A DNA stretch of 64,000 nucleotides from Autumnicola patrickiae (GTDB lineage Bacteria > Bacteroidota > Bacteroidia > Flavobacteriales > Flavobacteriaceae): positions 62,001 through 126,000 of the forward strand of contig NZ_JAVRHM010000008.1 of assembly GCF_031846525.1 (NCBI RefSeq), given 5' to 3'. Under the pieces are notes generated by a model. It did not search any database. It saw nothing but the letters and a program-made list of their open reading frames with translations, and was not told the DNA's origin. Shown here in pieces: positions 54,644 through 62,375 of the stretch (its first letter is position 1; every line of letters begins with the position of its first letter). The position numbers and the translations under genes are program-made.

Positions 54644-56866
54644 ATGGCTGTAGACCCAGATGTGCCGGGGAACGTGAATATAACAAATTGCGACAGAGAA
54701 CCTATTCATATTATACCACAATCTCAGGCCCATGGAGTAATCCTGGTCTGTAACAAATTAGATTTTACAATAACCCAGTGTAGTGGGAATATTGAAGAAA
54801 CTTTAAACTTTAAGCTTCAGGATGTATTATCAAAGCCACTTTCTTTTATACTACGTTCAGAAAAAATAGAAACGCTACACAAAAATGTTTTAGCGAAGAA
54901 ACCGTTGCTTCCTGAGGAATTGCATCTAAATGGCTCTCGTTATTTTATGATTCCGCATATGTCCGGAGCTCATCTCGTCCTGGATATAGAGCCTTTTGGT
55001 AATTCCATAGATCCTGTTGTATTTCAGGATCAGCTGGTAAAGATCAATAACGAAATTGATGAGACACAAACTATAGAAGAGATGTGCCAGCAGGCTGTTT
55101 CGCTGGTTAATTATTTATATGAGTACGATCGCGTGATGATGTATCGGTTTGATGAAGACTGGAATGGAGAAGTGGTGGCAGAGGTACGGGAACAGGAACT
55201 GGAAAGTTGGCTTGGGTTACACTACCCGGCTACAGATATTCCAAAGCCGGCCAGGGAAATTTTTCTTAAACAAGGTGTAAGGATAATTGCTGATGTTAAG
55301 CATAAAGCTTCGGAAATTCATCCCGCAATTTCACCAATTACAAATCAGCCGCTGGATATTTCCAAATCCGAATTACGGGGAGTTTCACCTATTCATATAG
55401 AATATTTAAGAAATATGGAAGTAGGTGCTTCCCTAACTGCTGCTATTGTTTTAAATGGAAAGCTTTGGGGTCTGCTGGCTTGCCATCATTACAGTCCTAA
55501 GTTTATTAATTATCATCAAAGGCAATCGTGTAAGTTTCTCACCCAGGTTTTTTCTAATAAACTGGCACTTAAAACCTCTAATATTTTTCTAAACGAAATC
55601 GCCAAATCTGAAGAAGTCAGAAAAGAATTGCTTTCATTTATGAATTCGGGTTCTGATATTATAGAGGCAATAACAGCTAATAATTCCCGCTTTACAGATA
55701 TTATTAATTGTGGCGGCGGTGCAGTTTACTCAAACGGAAAATTGAGACTTGTAGGCAGTACACCTGCGGAAGAAGAAATTATTTTGCTTATCCTTAATTT
55801 TTTAGGTGAGAAAAAGGAGAGATTTTTTCAAACCAAACACCTTTCTAAACACTATACTCCCGCTGAAGAATTTAAAGAAACAGCTTCCGGATTATTAAGT
55901 GTGCGTATTGGAGAGGTGAAGGAGGAATTTATAATGTGGTTTAGACCACAAAGTTCCAGTACAGTAAATTGGGGCGGTAATCCGCAAAAGAACGGTATTG
56001 TAAAGGACGGAATTGAATATTTGAGCCCCCGGAAATCTTTTGAACGTTGGGCACAAGAAGTCTCTGGTGTGGCAGTAAATTGGGAAAAATATGATTTTGA
56101 AGCGGCGATAGCTTTGCAGGATACTATTACCCATGTTCTTGTAAAGAGACAAAAAGTGAAAATTGAAGAATTAAACCATAACCTTTCTGAAGCAAATAAA
56201 GAACTAAAAACTTTCAGTTACAGCGTTTCTCATGACCTTAGGGGACCATTGCGGGGAATAGAAGGTTTCGCACAAATCCTTTCTGAAGATTACGCACCAA
56301 AACTTGATGATTTTGGCCAGAATGCAGTAAATGTTATTTTAAAATCTGTGGAAAGGATGGATGTACTTATAGAAGATATTCTCTCTTACTCCAAGGTAGG
56401 ACAGGCACGCCTTGTGAAAAACAAATTTTCATTAAAGGAGCTGGTGGATGAAATCATACTCTCGAAAAATCGGGAAATTCATTTTCCCAATGCAGAAATA
56501 AGTGTAGATCGAAATTTGCCAAATATCGAGGCAGATAAAAGAATGATTTCCCAATTAATGAATAACCTTATTGATAACGCCATCAAATATTCTTCTGGAA
56601 AAGAAAAGCCGCTCCTGGAAATAGGTTCGTTTAAAAATAATTTAGAAACTGTATTTTTTGTAAAGGATAATGGTATTGGGTTCGATCAAAAACATGGAGA
56701 TAAGGTCTTTGAAGTCTTTACCCGACTTGCAGGAGACAAATATCAAGGCTCTGGAGTAGGTCTGGCGATTGCAAAAAAGGTGGTGGAGAAGCATAAGGGA
56801 GAAATTTGGGTAGAAACAGCTTTAGGAGAAGGCACTACTTTTTTCTTTACTTTAAAAGAGGAATAA
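54644..56866 (+). CDS. bphP: Bacteriophytochrome histidine kinase
   Basis: A 740-residue photoreceptor with PAS-GAF-PHY-kinase order. C16 (TNCDREPIH) is the biliverdin-linking Cys of the bacterial type. The GAF domain has YPATDIPKPAR with the key Asp198, SPIHIEYLRNM with chromophore His251, and CHHYSP. The PHY domain ends LSPRKSFERWAQ, its tongue PRxSF motif. The kinase domain shows SVSHDLRGPLRG with H530, LMNNLIDNAIKYS, DNGIGF and GSGVGLAIAKK. It should sense red/far-red light. The response regulator gene and the heme oxygenase gene that supplies biliverdin follow directly. Confidence 0.96.
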   Translation: MAVDPDVPGNVNITNCDREPIHIIPQSQAHGVILVCNKLDFTITQCSGNIEETLNFKLQDVLSKPLSFILRSEKIETLHKNVLAKKPLLPEELHLNGSRYFMIPHMSGAHLVLDIEPFGNSIDPVVFQDQLVKINNEIDETQTIEEMCQQAVSLVNYLYEYDRVMMYRFDEDWNGEVVAEVREQELESWLGLHYPATDIPKPAREIFLKQGVRIIADVKHKASEIHPAISPITNQPLDISKSELRGVSPIHIEYLRNMEVGASLTAAIVLNGKLWGLLACHHYSPKFINYHQRQSCKFLTQVFSNKLALKTSNIFLNEIAKSEEVRKELLSFMNSGSDIIEAITANNSRFTDIINCGGGAVYSNGKLRLVGSTPAEEEIILLILNFLGEKKERFFQTKHLSKHYTPAEEFKETASGLLSVRIGEVKEEFIMWFRPQSSSTVNWGGNPQKNGIVKDGIEYLSPRKSFERWAQEVSGVAVNWEKYDFEAAIALQDTITHVLVKRQKVKIEELNHNLSEANKELKTFSYSVSHDLRGPLRGIEGFAQILSEDYAPKLDDFGQNAVNVILKSVERMDVLIEDILSYSKVGQARLVKNKFSLKELVDEIILSKNREIHFPNAEISVDRNLPNIEADKRMISQLMNNLIDNAIKYSSGKEKPLLEIGSFKNNLETVFFVKDNGIGFDQKHGDKVFEVFTRLAGDKYQGSGVGLAIAKKVVEKHKGEIWVETALGEGTTFFFTLKEE

Positions 56867-56919
56867 TTGATTCTTGATAATTCTGAAATTTTTCTTATTT
56901 TCAGCAGAATTTTCTCGCA

Positions 56920-57477
56920 ATGATAAAAACAGTTTTAAGAATATTACTGGTTGAAGATTTTAAGACTGATGCTGATCTAATTAGTTATCACATCAGGAAA
57001 ATCGTAGAAAAACCTGAAATAATGGTTACTGATAACCTTGAGGAGGTATCCAGACTCCTGCGCAATTTTGTGCCAGATGTAGTTCTTTCAGATTATAATT
57101 TACCAGCTTTTACCGGTTTGGATGTGCTCCGTCTTGTAAAAGATTTTGATTCCGGGATTCCTTTTATTTTTGTAACAGGAACTATTGATGATGAGGAGTT
57201 GGCTGCTAATACTATTCTTACAGGAGCATCGGGTTTTGTCCTGAAAAAAAATATGAGGATAATGGGCGAGAAATTAAAGCCGCTGTTTAAGCAGGTGGTT
57301 TTTAATATGGTCGAAAAGGAAGACTTAAGGGAGAAAATAAGGCAAAATAAAATAGCTGTAAACCAGATTTACCGGTACCTGGATGATTTTGAAGCCGATA
57401 GTGAGGAGCAAAAGAATTATCTAGCCAAGATAAGGACAAATATAGACCAGATTAAACTAGAGAGAGATGCTGAGTGA
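56920..57477 (+). CDS. Response regulator, receiver domain with helical tail
   Basis: A 185-residue protein. The receiver domain fills ~1-125: LLVEDFKTDADL holds the acidic pocket, VVLSDYNLPAFTGLDVL the phospho-Asp, FVTGT the Thr and LKKN the Lys. The last ~55 residues form an amphipathic helix (NQIYRYLDDFE, YLAKIRTNIDQIKLERD) with no DNA-binding or enzyme domain. It is the probable phosphate acceptor for the phytochrome kinase encoded 53 bp upstream. Its stop overlaps the heme oxygenase start by 11 bp. Confidence 0.9.
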   Translation: MIKTVLRILLVEDFKTDADLISYHIRKIVEKPEIMVTDNLEEVSRLLRNFVPDVVLSDYNLPAFTGLDVLRLVKDFDSGIPFIFVTGTIDDEELAANTILTGASGFVLKKNMRIMGEKLKPLFKQVVFNMVEKEDLREKIRQNKIAVNQIYRYLDDFEADSEEQKNYLAKIRTNIDQIKLERDAE

Positions 57478-58027
57478 GTTAAGGGAATCTACTGCAGAGC
57501 TTCATGAGCAGATAGAACAGGAAAATGCCGCCGGTAGAATAATGGATCACAGCATTTCTATAGATCAATACAAGAATCTTCTTTATCAGAATTATGTGGC
57601 ATATGCTATTTCAGAAAAGGAAATTGCTGCGCAGATTTCAGGATATGAAGGAGAAAAGCATAAGGCACTGGAAAAGGATCTGAAGCAGCTTGATCTTCCT
57701 GCCAAAATACCTTCCTTTCCCGGCAATGAATTTTACTGTAATTCTGAAGTAGAAGCACTTGGAGCGGCTTATGTTGTAGAAGGTTCTGCCATGGGGGGAA
57801 TGCTAATCTCCCGGAACTTAAAAAAATGCGATAAATTAGCTCCAATAGAGAACCATTACTTCTTTAATGGCAAACGGGATAGCTTAAAATCCTGGAATGA
57901 ATTTAAAAAGCTTCTTAATTCCAGAAGTTTTACTGAAGAAGAAAAAGCTTCAGCTATAAATAAAGCAAAAGAAACTTTTGAATTTTTTGGACAGGTATTC
58001 AGACAACAATTTGTACTATCTAAATGA
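57467..58027 (+). CDS. bphO: Biliverdin-forming heme oxygenase
   Basis: A 186-residue all-helical protein. LRESTAELHEQIEQ has the proximal His ligand near residue 13. LGAAYVVEGSAMGGMLISRNL is the distal helix, with the Gly-rich kink over the heme (GSAMGG, ~107). It splits heme to biliverdin, the pigment of the bacteriophytochrome. Its gene overlaps the response regulator gene by 11 bp and is last in the operon. It is similar in length to other bacterial BphO/HemO enzymes. Confidence 0.9.
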   Translation: MLSELRESTAELHEQIEQENAAGRIMDHSISIDQYKNLLYQNYVAYAISEKEIAAQISGYEGEKHKALEKDLKQLDLPAKIPSFPGNEFYCNSEVEALGAAYVVEGSAMGGMLISRNLKKCDKLAPIENHYFFNGKRDSLKSWNEFKKLLNSRSFTEEEKASAINKAKETFEFFGQVFRQQFVLSK

Positions 58028-58029
58028 AA

Positions 58030-58072
58030 CGAACACAGAAACAGAAAAATAAAATTTCTGTTTCTGTGTTCG
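58030..58072. terminator. Bidirectional terminator, 18-bp perfect stem
   Basis: CGAACACAGAAACAGAAA (58030-58047) and its exact complement (58055-58072) around loop AATAAAA. It lies between the convergent heme oxygenase and purB genes. T-rich arms on both sides of the loop let it work on either strand. Confidence 0.85.
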
Positions 58073-58088
58073 CCATGTCAAAATTCCA

Positions 58089-59426
58089 TTATATTCCTGT
58101 GTAATTCTGCGGGGTTATTTTTTGCATTTCTTTTTTGATGTTTTCAGAAACATCCAAGGTTTCAATAAAATCGACTATACTCTTTTTATTGATCCTTTCG
58201 TTAGTACGTGTGAGTCCTTTTAGCGCTTCGTAAGGGTTTTTAAAGCCTTCTCTTCTTAAAATAGTTTGTAGGGCTTCTGCCACGACAGCCCAATTGTTTT
58301 CAAGATCGGCATTTAACTTCTCCTCGTTCAGCAATAATTTATTTAAACCTTTTAAAGTAGATTTAAATGCAATAAGAGTGTGACCTATTGGTACGCCAAC
58401 ATTCCTTAAGACAGTACTATCGGTTAAATCACGCTGTAACCTGCTCACCGGCAATTTCGCAGATAAATGTTCAAAAATAGCATTGGCTATACCGAGATTT
58501 CCCTCGCTGTTTTCAAAATCTATCGGGTTCACCTTATGCGGCATGGCTGAAGACCCAATCTCACCTTTTTTAATTTTCTGTTTAAAATAATCCATAGAGA
58601 CATAAGTCCAGATATCACGGTCTAAATCTAAAAGGATTGTATTTATACGCTTTAAGGCATCAAAAAGCGCAGCCATATGATCGTAGTGCTCAATTTGAGT
58701 AGTTGGAAAAGAATGATAAAGTCCGAGCTTATTCTTCACGAATCCAGATCCAAATTCTTTCCAGTCAATATCGGGATAAGCGACTTTATGGGCATTAAAA
58801 TTTCCTGTAGCTCCGCCAAACTTGGCAGCATGAGGGATAGAATTCAGCATGTCCAGTTGTGCTTCCAGTCGGGTGATAAAAACTTCAATTTCCTTTCCTA
58901 ATCGGGTAGGGGAGGCAGGTTGACCATGCGTACGTGCCAGTAATGGAACAGAAGACCAGTCCTGCGATAACTGCGTAAGTTTTTGTTGAACATCACTAAC
59001 ACACGGGATATAAGTAGCAGCAATAGCATCCTTAATGCTTAAAGGAATAGCCGTGTTATTTATATCCTGAGAAGTGAGTCCAAAATGTATAAACTCTTTG
59101 GAGTCCTGTAGCCCCAGTTTATCAAATTTTTCTTTAAGAAAATACTCTACTGCTTTTACGTCGTGATTGGTTACTTTTTCTATTTCTTTTATGGCTTGTG
59201 CATCTTCAGTAGAAAAATCTTCATACAAGGCTCTTAGCTTTGGGAATACAGAAGTATCGACAGACTTTAACTGCGGAAGTGGGAGCTCACATAAAGCTAT
59301 AAAATATTCAACTTCAACTTTCACCCTGTACTTTATAAGGGCTTCTTCACTAAAATAAGTAGAAAGTTCTTTGGTTTTAGAATGGTACCTGCCGTCTATA
59401 GGGGAAATTGCAGTAAGCGCTGTCAT
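58089..59426 (-). CDS. purB: Adenylosuccinate lyase
   Basis: A 445-residue lyase of the fumarase/aspartase superfamily. TAISPIDGRYHSKTKELSTYFSE is the long-form PurB start. EKVTNHDVKAVEYFLK and FGLTSQDINNTA are substrate-binding, ARTHGQPASPTRLGKE holds a catalytic His, and GSSAMPHKVNPIDFENSEGN is the family signature with the mobile-loop Ser. It splits succinyl groups in two steps of purine synthesis. Length matches E. coli PurB (456 aa). It is alone on the - strand, downstream of a SIR2 gene. Confidence 0.96.
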   Translation of the reverse strand: MTALTAISPIDGRYHSKTKELSTYFSEEALIKYRVKVEVEYFIALCELPLPQLKSVDTSVFPKLRALYEDFSTEDAQAIKEIEKVTNHDVKAVEYFLKEKFDKLGLQDSKEFIHFGLTSQDINNTAIPLSIKDAIAATYIPCVSDVQQKLTQLSQDWSSVPLLARTHGQPASPTRLGKEIEVFITRLEAQLDMLNSIPHAAKFGGATGNFNAHKVAYPDIDWKEFGSGFVKNKLGLYHSFPTTQIEHYDHMAALFDALKRINTILLDLDRDIWTYVSMDYFKQKIKKGEIGSSAMPHKVNPIDFENSEGNLGIANAIFEHLSAKLPVSRLQRDLTDSTVLRNVGVPIGHTLIAFKSTLKGLNKLLLNEEKLNADLENNWAVVAEALQTILRREGFKNPYEALKGLTRTNERINKKSIVDFIETLDVSENIKKEMQKITPQNYTGI

Positions 59427-59507
59427 TGTAATAGTTTAAAATTAAAGGAGTAAAGATAGGGCTTCCAATAATTTTTTGAAGATGAACTAATGTGATTTTT
59501 TCAAGAA

Positions 59508-60194
59508 CTATACATTCTTTTTTATCAGCTCTTCTACTAATTGAGGAACACCAGTAGAAGCTTTTTCAGAAATAATGGTTAGATTCTTAAAGCCGGAAAT
59601 GCTGGGTTTAGGATCAATAAAGTAAATCGGAATATTTTCAGGAGCAAAATCTATTAAACCTGCAGCAGGATAAACCTGCATAGAAGTTCCAATTATAATT
59701 ACTAAATCTGCTTTAGAGCAAATTTCTGCAGCTTTTTCAAGCATAGGAACTGCTTCTCCAAACCATACTACATGAGGTCTTAGCTGGTGGTTATGTTCAC
59801 AAAAATCGCCTAATTTAAGGTCCTTTTTCCAATCCATCACGAGATTATCGTCAAAAGTACTTCTTACCTTTAGCAATTCCCCGTGGAGGTGTATTACGTT
59901 TTTACTTCCTGCGCGCTCATGCAAGTCATCAACATTTTGCGTAATTATTTCCATATTAAAATCATCCTGAAGTTTGGCCAGGGCGTGATGGGCAGCATTG
60001 GGTTCAACTTCCAAAAGTTGCTTCCTGCGCTTGTTGTAAAAATCCAGCACTAGTTCCATATTATTTTGCCATCCCAAGGGAGAGGCTACTTCCATAACAT
60101 CATGGCCTTCCCAAAGTCCGTTGGCATCCCGAAAGGTATTTATTCCGCTTTCTGCACTAATTCCTGCACCGGATAGGACTACAAGGTTTTTCAT
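59508..60194 (-). CDS. SIR2-family NAD-dependent protein deacylase
   Basis: A 228-residue sirtuin. VLSGAGISAESGINTFRDANGLW is NAD-binding. TQNVDDLHERAG and HLHGE supply the catalytic Asn, Asp and His. YNKRR (Y-x-x-R) at ~52-56 matches the class III pair that binds acidic acyl groups, suggesting desuccinylase-type activity. The zinc-ribbon region has lost most Cys: only one remains in LGDFCEHNHQ, where CobB has four. The protein may therefore be zinc-free or weakly bound. LRPHVVWFGE follows as in CobB. Its gene starts opposite a TrmH-like gene. Confidence 0.9.
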   Translation of the reverse strand: MKNLVVLSGAGISAESGINTFRDANGLWEGHDVMEVASPLGWQNNMELVLDFYNKRRKQLLEVEPNAAHHALAKLQDDFNMEIITQNVDDLHERAGSKNVIHLHGELLKVRSTFDDNLVMDWKKDLKLGDFCEHNHQLRPHVVWFGEAVPMLEKAAEICSKADLVIIIGTSMQVYPAAGLIDFAPENIPIYFIDPKPSISGFKNLTIISEKASTGVPQLVEELIKKNV

Positions 60195-60334
60195 AAAGTT
60201 GACATTAAGTTTTTTACTGTTAAGGAATAGAAGATACTCAATATTATCCTTCTGAAAAAACTCAGTCTTAAACTTAAAGATTTAATATTATCAAAGATGT
60301 GAACATTTAAATGTATTTTTTACTTTTATACTCA

Positions 60335-60985
60335 ATGAATCAAGAACTACTAAATTACCTGCTAAGCTTTCTTACTCCAAGAAGAAGAATGCTGTTTGAG
60401 AAAGTGTTATCTGAAAGAACAAATTATTTTACTGTTGCGACACAGGATGTGTATCAACTACATAATACCAGTGCGGTCCTTAGAAGTTGTGATGTTTTTG
60501 GACTGCAGAATATCCATGTTATTGAAGAAAAGAACCCGAGAAGGATAGATAAGGAAATTGCTATGGGTGCGCAAAAATGGGTAAGTGTAAACAGATATAA
60601 TTCTACAGGAAACTGTCTTGCTCATTTGCGTAAAAAAGGATATAGAATTGTTGCCACTAGTCCTCATGGAGATGCAGATCTACTTCAGGATTTTGATATA
60701 TCCTCTCCCGCAGCCATTTTCTTCGGAACAGAAAAACACGGATTAACGCCGGAATTTGTTGAAAATGCAGATGCCGTTCTTAAGATCCCGATGTATGGGT
60801 TTACTGAAAGCCTTAATATTTCTGTTTCCGCAGCCATTATTTTGCAGTCATTGGTTTACCGGCTTAAAGTAAGTTCTTATAACTGGCAGCTTAGCGAGAA
60901 GGAGAAATTTGTTCTACATTTAGCATGGGCAGAAAAAAGCCTGAAGAATGCTGACAAATTAAAAGAAGACTTTCTGAGATTGTAA
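60335..60985 (+). CDS. TrmH-like tRNA/rRNA 2'-O-methyltransferase (SPOUT)
   Basis: About 216 residues; I take the ATG at 60335 (MNQELLNYLL), as an earlier ATG at 60311 adds a hydrophobic non-conserved start. Motif 1 is LHNTSAVLRSCDVFG, motif 2 is IFFGTEKHGLTPEFVENAD and motif 3 is IPMYGFTESLNISVSAA, the knot region binding S-adenosylmethionine. The C-terminal helix (EKFVLHLAWAEKSL) resembles TrmH, which methylates G18 of tRNA. The target RNA is not certain. It is followed 38 bp later by an SRPBCC gene. Confidence 0.88.
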   Translation: MNQELLNYLLSFLTPRRRMLFEKVLSERTNYFTVATQDVYQLHNTSAVLRSCDVFGLQNIHVIEEKNPRRIDKEIAMGAQKWVSVNRYNSTGNCLAHLRKKGYRIVATSPHGDADLLQDFDISSPAAIFFGTEKHGLTPEFVENADAVLKIPMYGFTESLNISVSAAIILQSLVYRLKVSSYNWQLSEKEKFVLHLAWAEKSLKNADKLKEDFLRL

Positions 60986-61023
60986 TTTATTTTTTAACTT
61001 TTCAAATTTTATTAGGACTTTAA

Positions 61024-61551
61024 ATGACCCTATTCTTTTACATAATAATTGCTATTATAACCTTCTTTGCTTTTTTGCACGCATGGGCAAAAAAGGAATA
61101 CGATTTAAGCCGAACCATTGTAATTAACAGGCCCAAGGAAGAAGTTTATGGTTTTGTGAGGCAATTAAGGAAACAACCATTATGGATGCCATGGTTTCAA
61201 AGAGATCCTGACGCAATTTTAAAATATAAAGGAACGGATGGTAAACCTGAAGCTTCTTTTTATTGGAAAGGTAATAGAAAAGTTGGGGAGGGAATCCAAA
61301 GAATTGTAAAGGTAAGACAGGGCAAAGTACTGGAAACAAAGATCCTTTTTATCAAGCCTTTTAAATTAAATGCGCTTACCTACATTGGAGTAAAAGAAAT
61401 AGAACATGAAAAAACAAAAATGGTTTGGGGTGTAAAAGGTCACATTCCCTTTCCACTTACAATCATAAGCTTGTTTTATGGTGTGGAGCGGTTACTCGCA
61501 AAAAATATTGAAAGAGGTCTAAAGAACCTTAAAAAGATGCTGGAAGAATAA
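61024..61551 (+). CDS. SRPBCC-family protein with N-terminal membrane helix
   Basis: A 175-residue protein. A hydrophobic helix covers ~1-20, then a START/Bet v1-like fold begins LSRTIVINRPKEEVYGFVRQL. Later strands (VKEIEHEKTKMVWGVKGHIPFP) and a C-terminal helix (IERGLKNLKKMLEE) complete the hydrophobic-pocket fold. It resembles polyketide-cyclase/dehydrase-type proteins that bind lipids or small molecules. The ligand is unknown. Its stop is 3 bp from that of the convergent gene. Confidence 0.85.
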   Translation: MTLFFYIIIAIITFFAFLHAWAKKEYDLSRTIVINRPKEEVYGFVRQLRKQPLWMPWFQRDPDAILKYKGTDGKPEASFYWKGNRKVGEGIQRIVKVRQGKVLETKILFIKPFKLNALTYIGVKEIEHEKTKMVWGVKGHIPFPLTIISLFYGVERLLAKNIERGLKNLKKMLEE

Positions 61552-61554
61552 AAA

Positions 61555-62310
61555 TTACCTTTTTTGAAGAACCTTAAATTCCTCATAACAGCCGCTTATG
61601 GCATCCAAAATTTGCAGATCATTGGCTGTTTTCATAAAATCTTTAGAATAATTACATCTTAGGAGGATTTCATTAATTTCAGCTTTTTCAACCTGAAGAA
61701 GCGCAGTAAGGGTTTCCCGGTCGTACTTATTCTGAAGAAGCTGTCTTATTTCCTGTTCTTCCTTCATCTGCCTCAATTTACGCATCTGCTTTGGCCGCTG
61801 GCCAAAAATATTATGAAGTACATCGGCAGGATTAAAGATAGATCCCAAAACCCGCGAAACCGCGTTGGGAGAATTATCACCTCCTTCATATCCTGTATTT
61901 AAACCGGAAATGCTATATCTGTAATTTTCGTAAATCGGGATGTTTTTGGCATCAATCTCTAAATAACCAGTAAGTGTAACCGGACTAAGAACCACTTCTT
62001 CCAAAGCAATCCCCAGTTCGGTCATCTTTACTTTTACATTGCCGTATTTAAGCCAGTCATTTGTAACCCTTACCTTAATTGACCTGAATCCCAGATACGA
62101 AAAGTATAATGTGTCATTAACAGTAGCCTGTAATTCAAATTCTCCTTCCTCATTGCTTATAGTTCCTTTTACCTGATTAAGGTTCACAATATGAACCCTT
62201 TCGATGGGTCTGTCATCGGCGGCATTCATTACCACCCCGTTAACTATATCCTGCGAAAAACCGCAATAGCCAATAAATAATAGGATTAAGAGTAGGAAGT
62301 TCTTTTTCAT
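61555..62310 (-). CDS. CarboxypepD_reg-like domain protein, secreted
   Basis: A 251-residue protein with signal MKKNFLLLILLFIGYCGFSQ. Residues ~22-110 form a carboxypeptidase-regulatory-like beta sandwich (VNGVVMNAADDRPIERVHIVN, TISNEEGEFELQA, LYFSYLGFRSIKVRV), the domain found at the front of TonB-dependent receptors. Here no receptor barrel follows. The C-terminal half is helical and basic (GQRPKQMRKLRQMKEEQEIRQLL), with a DRETLTALL block. Function is unknown. It lies 65 bp downstream of the DEAD-box gene. Confidence 0.85.
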   Translation of the reverse strand: MKKNFLLLILLFIGYCGFSQDIVNGVVMNAADDRPIERVHIVNLNQVKGTISNEEGEFELQATVNDTLYFSYLGFRSIKVRVTNDWLKYGNVKVKMTELGIALEEVVLSPVTLTGYLEIDAKNIPIYENYRYSISGLNTGYEGGDNSPNAVSRVLGSIFNPADVLHNIFGQRPKQMRKLRQMKEEQEIRQLLQNKYDRETLTALLQVEKAEINEILLRCNYSKDFMKTANDLQILDAISGCYEEFKVLQKR

Positions 62311-62375
62311 AACGATTGGGGCCTAAAATATAAAATACCTATAAAAAACAATGCCAGAAATTCCTTTTTCTGAAT

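Noticed and set aside
62352..62369. Hairpin CAGAAA/TTTCTG between the DEAD-box and CarboxypepD_reg-like genes as a terminator
   Set aside because: Only six base pairs without a clear T-run in the needed direction.
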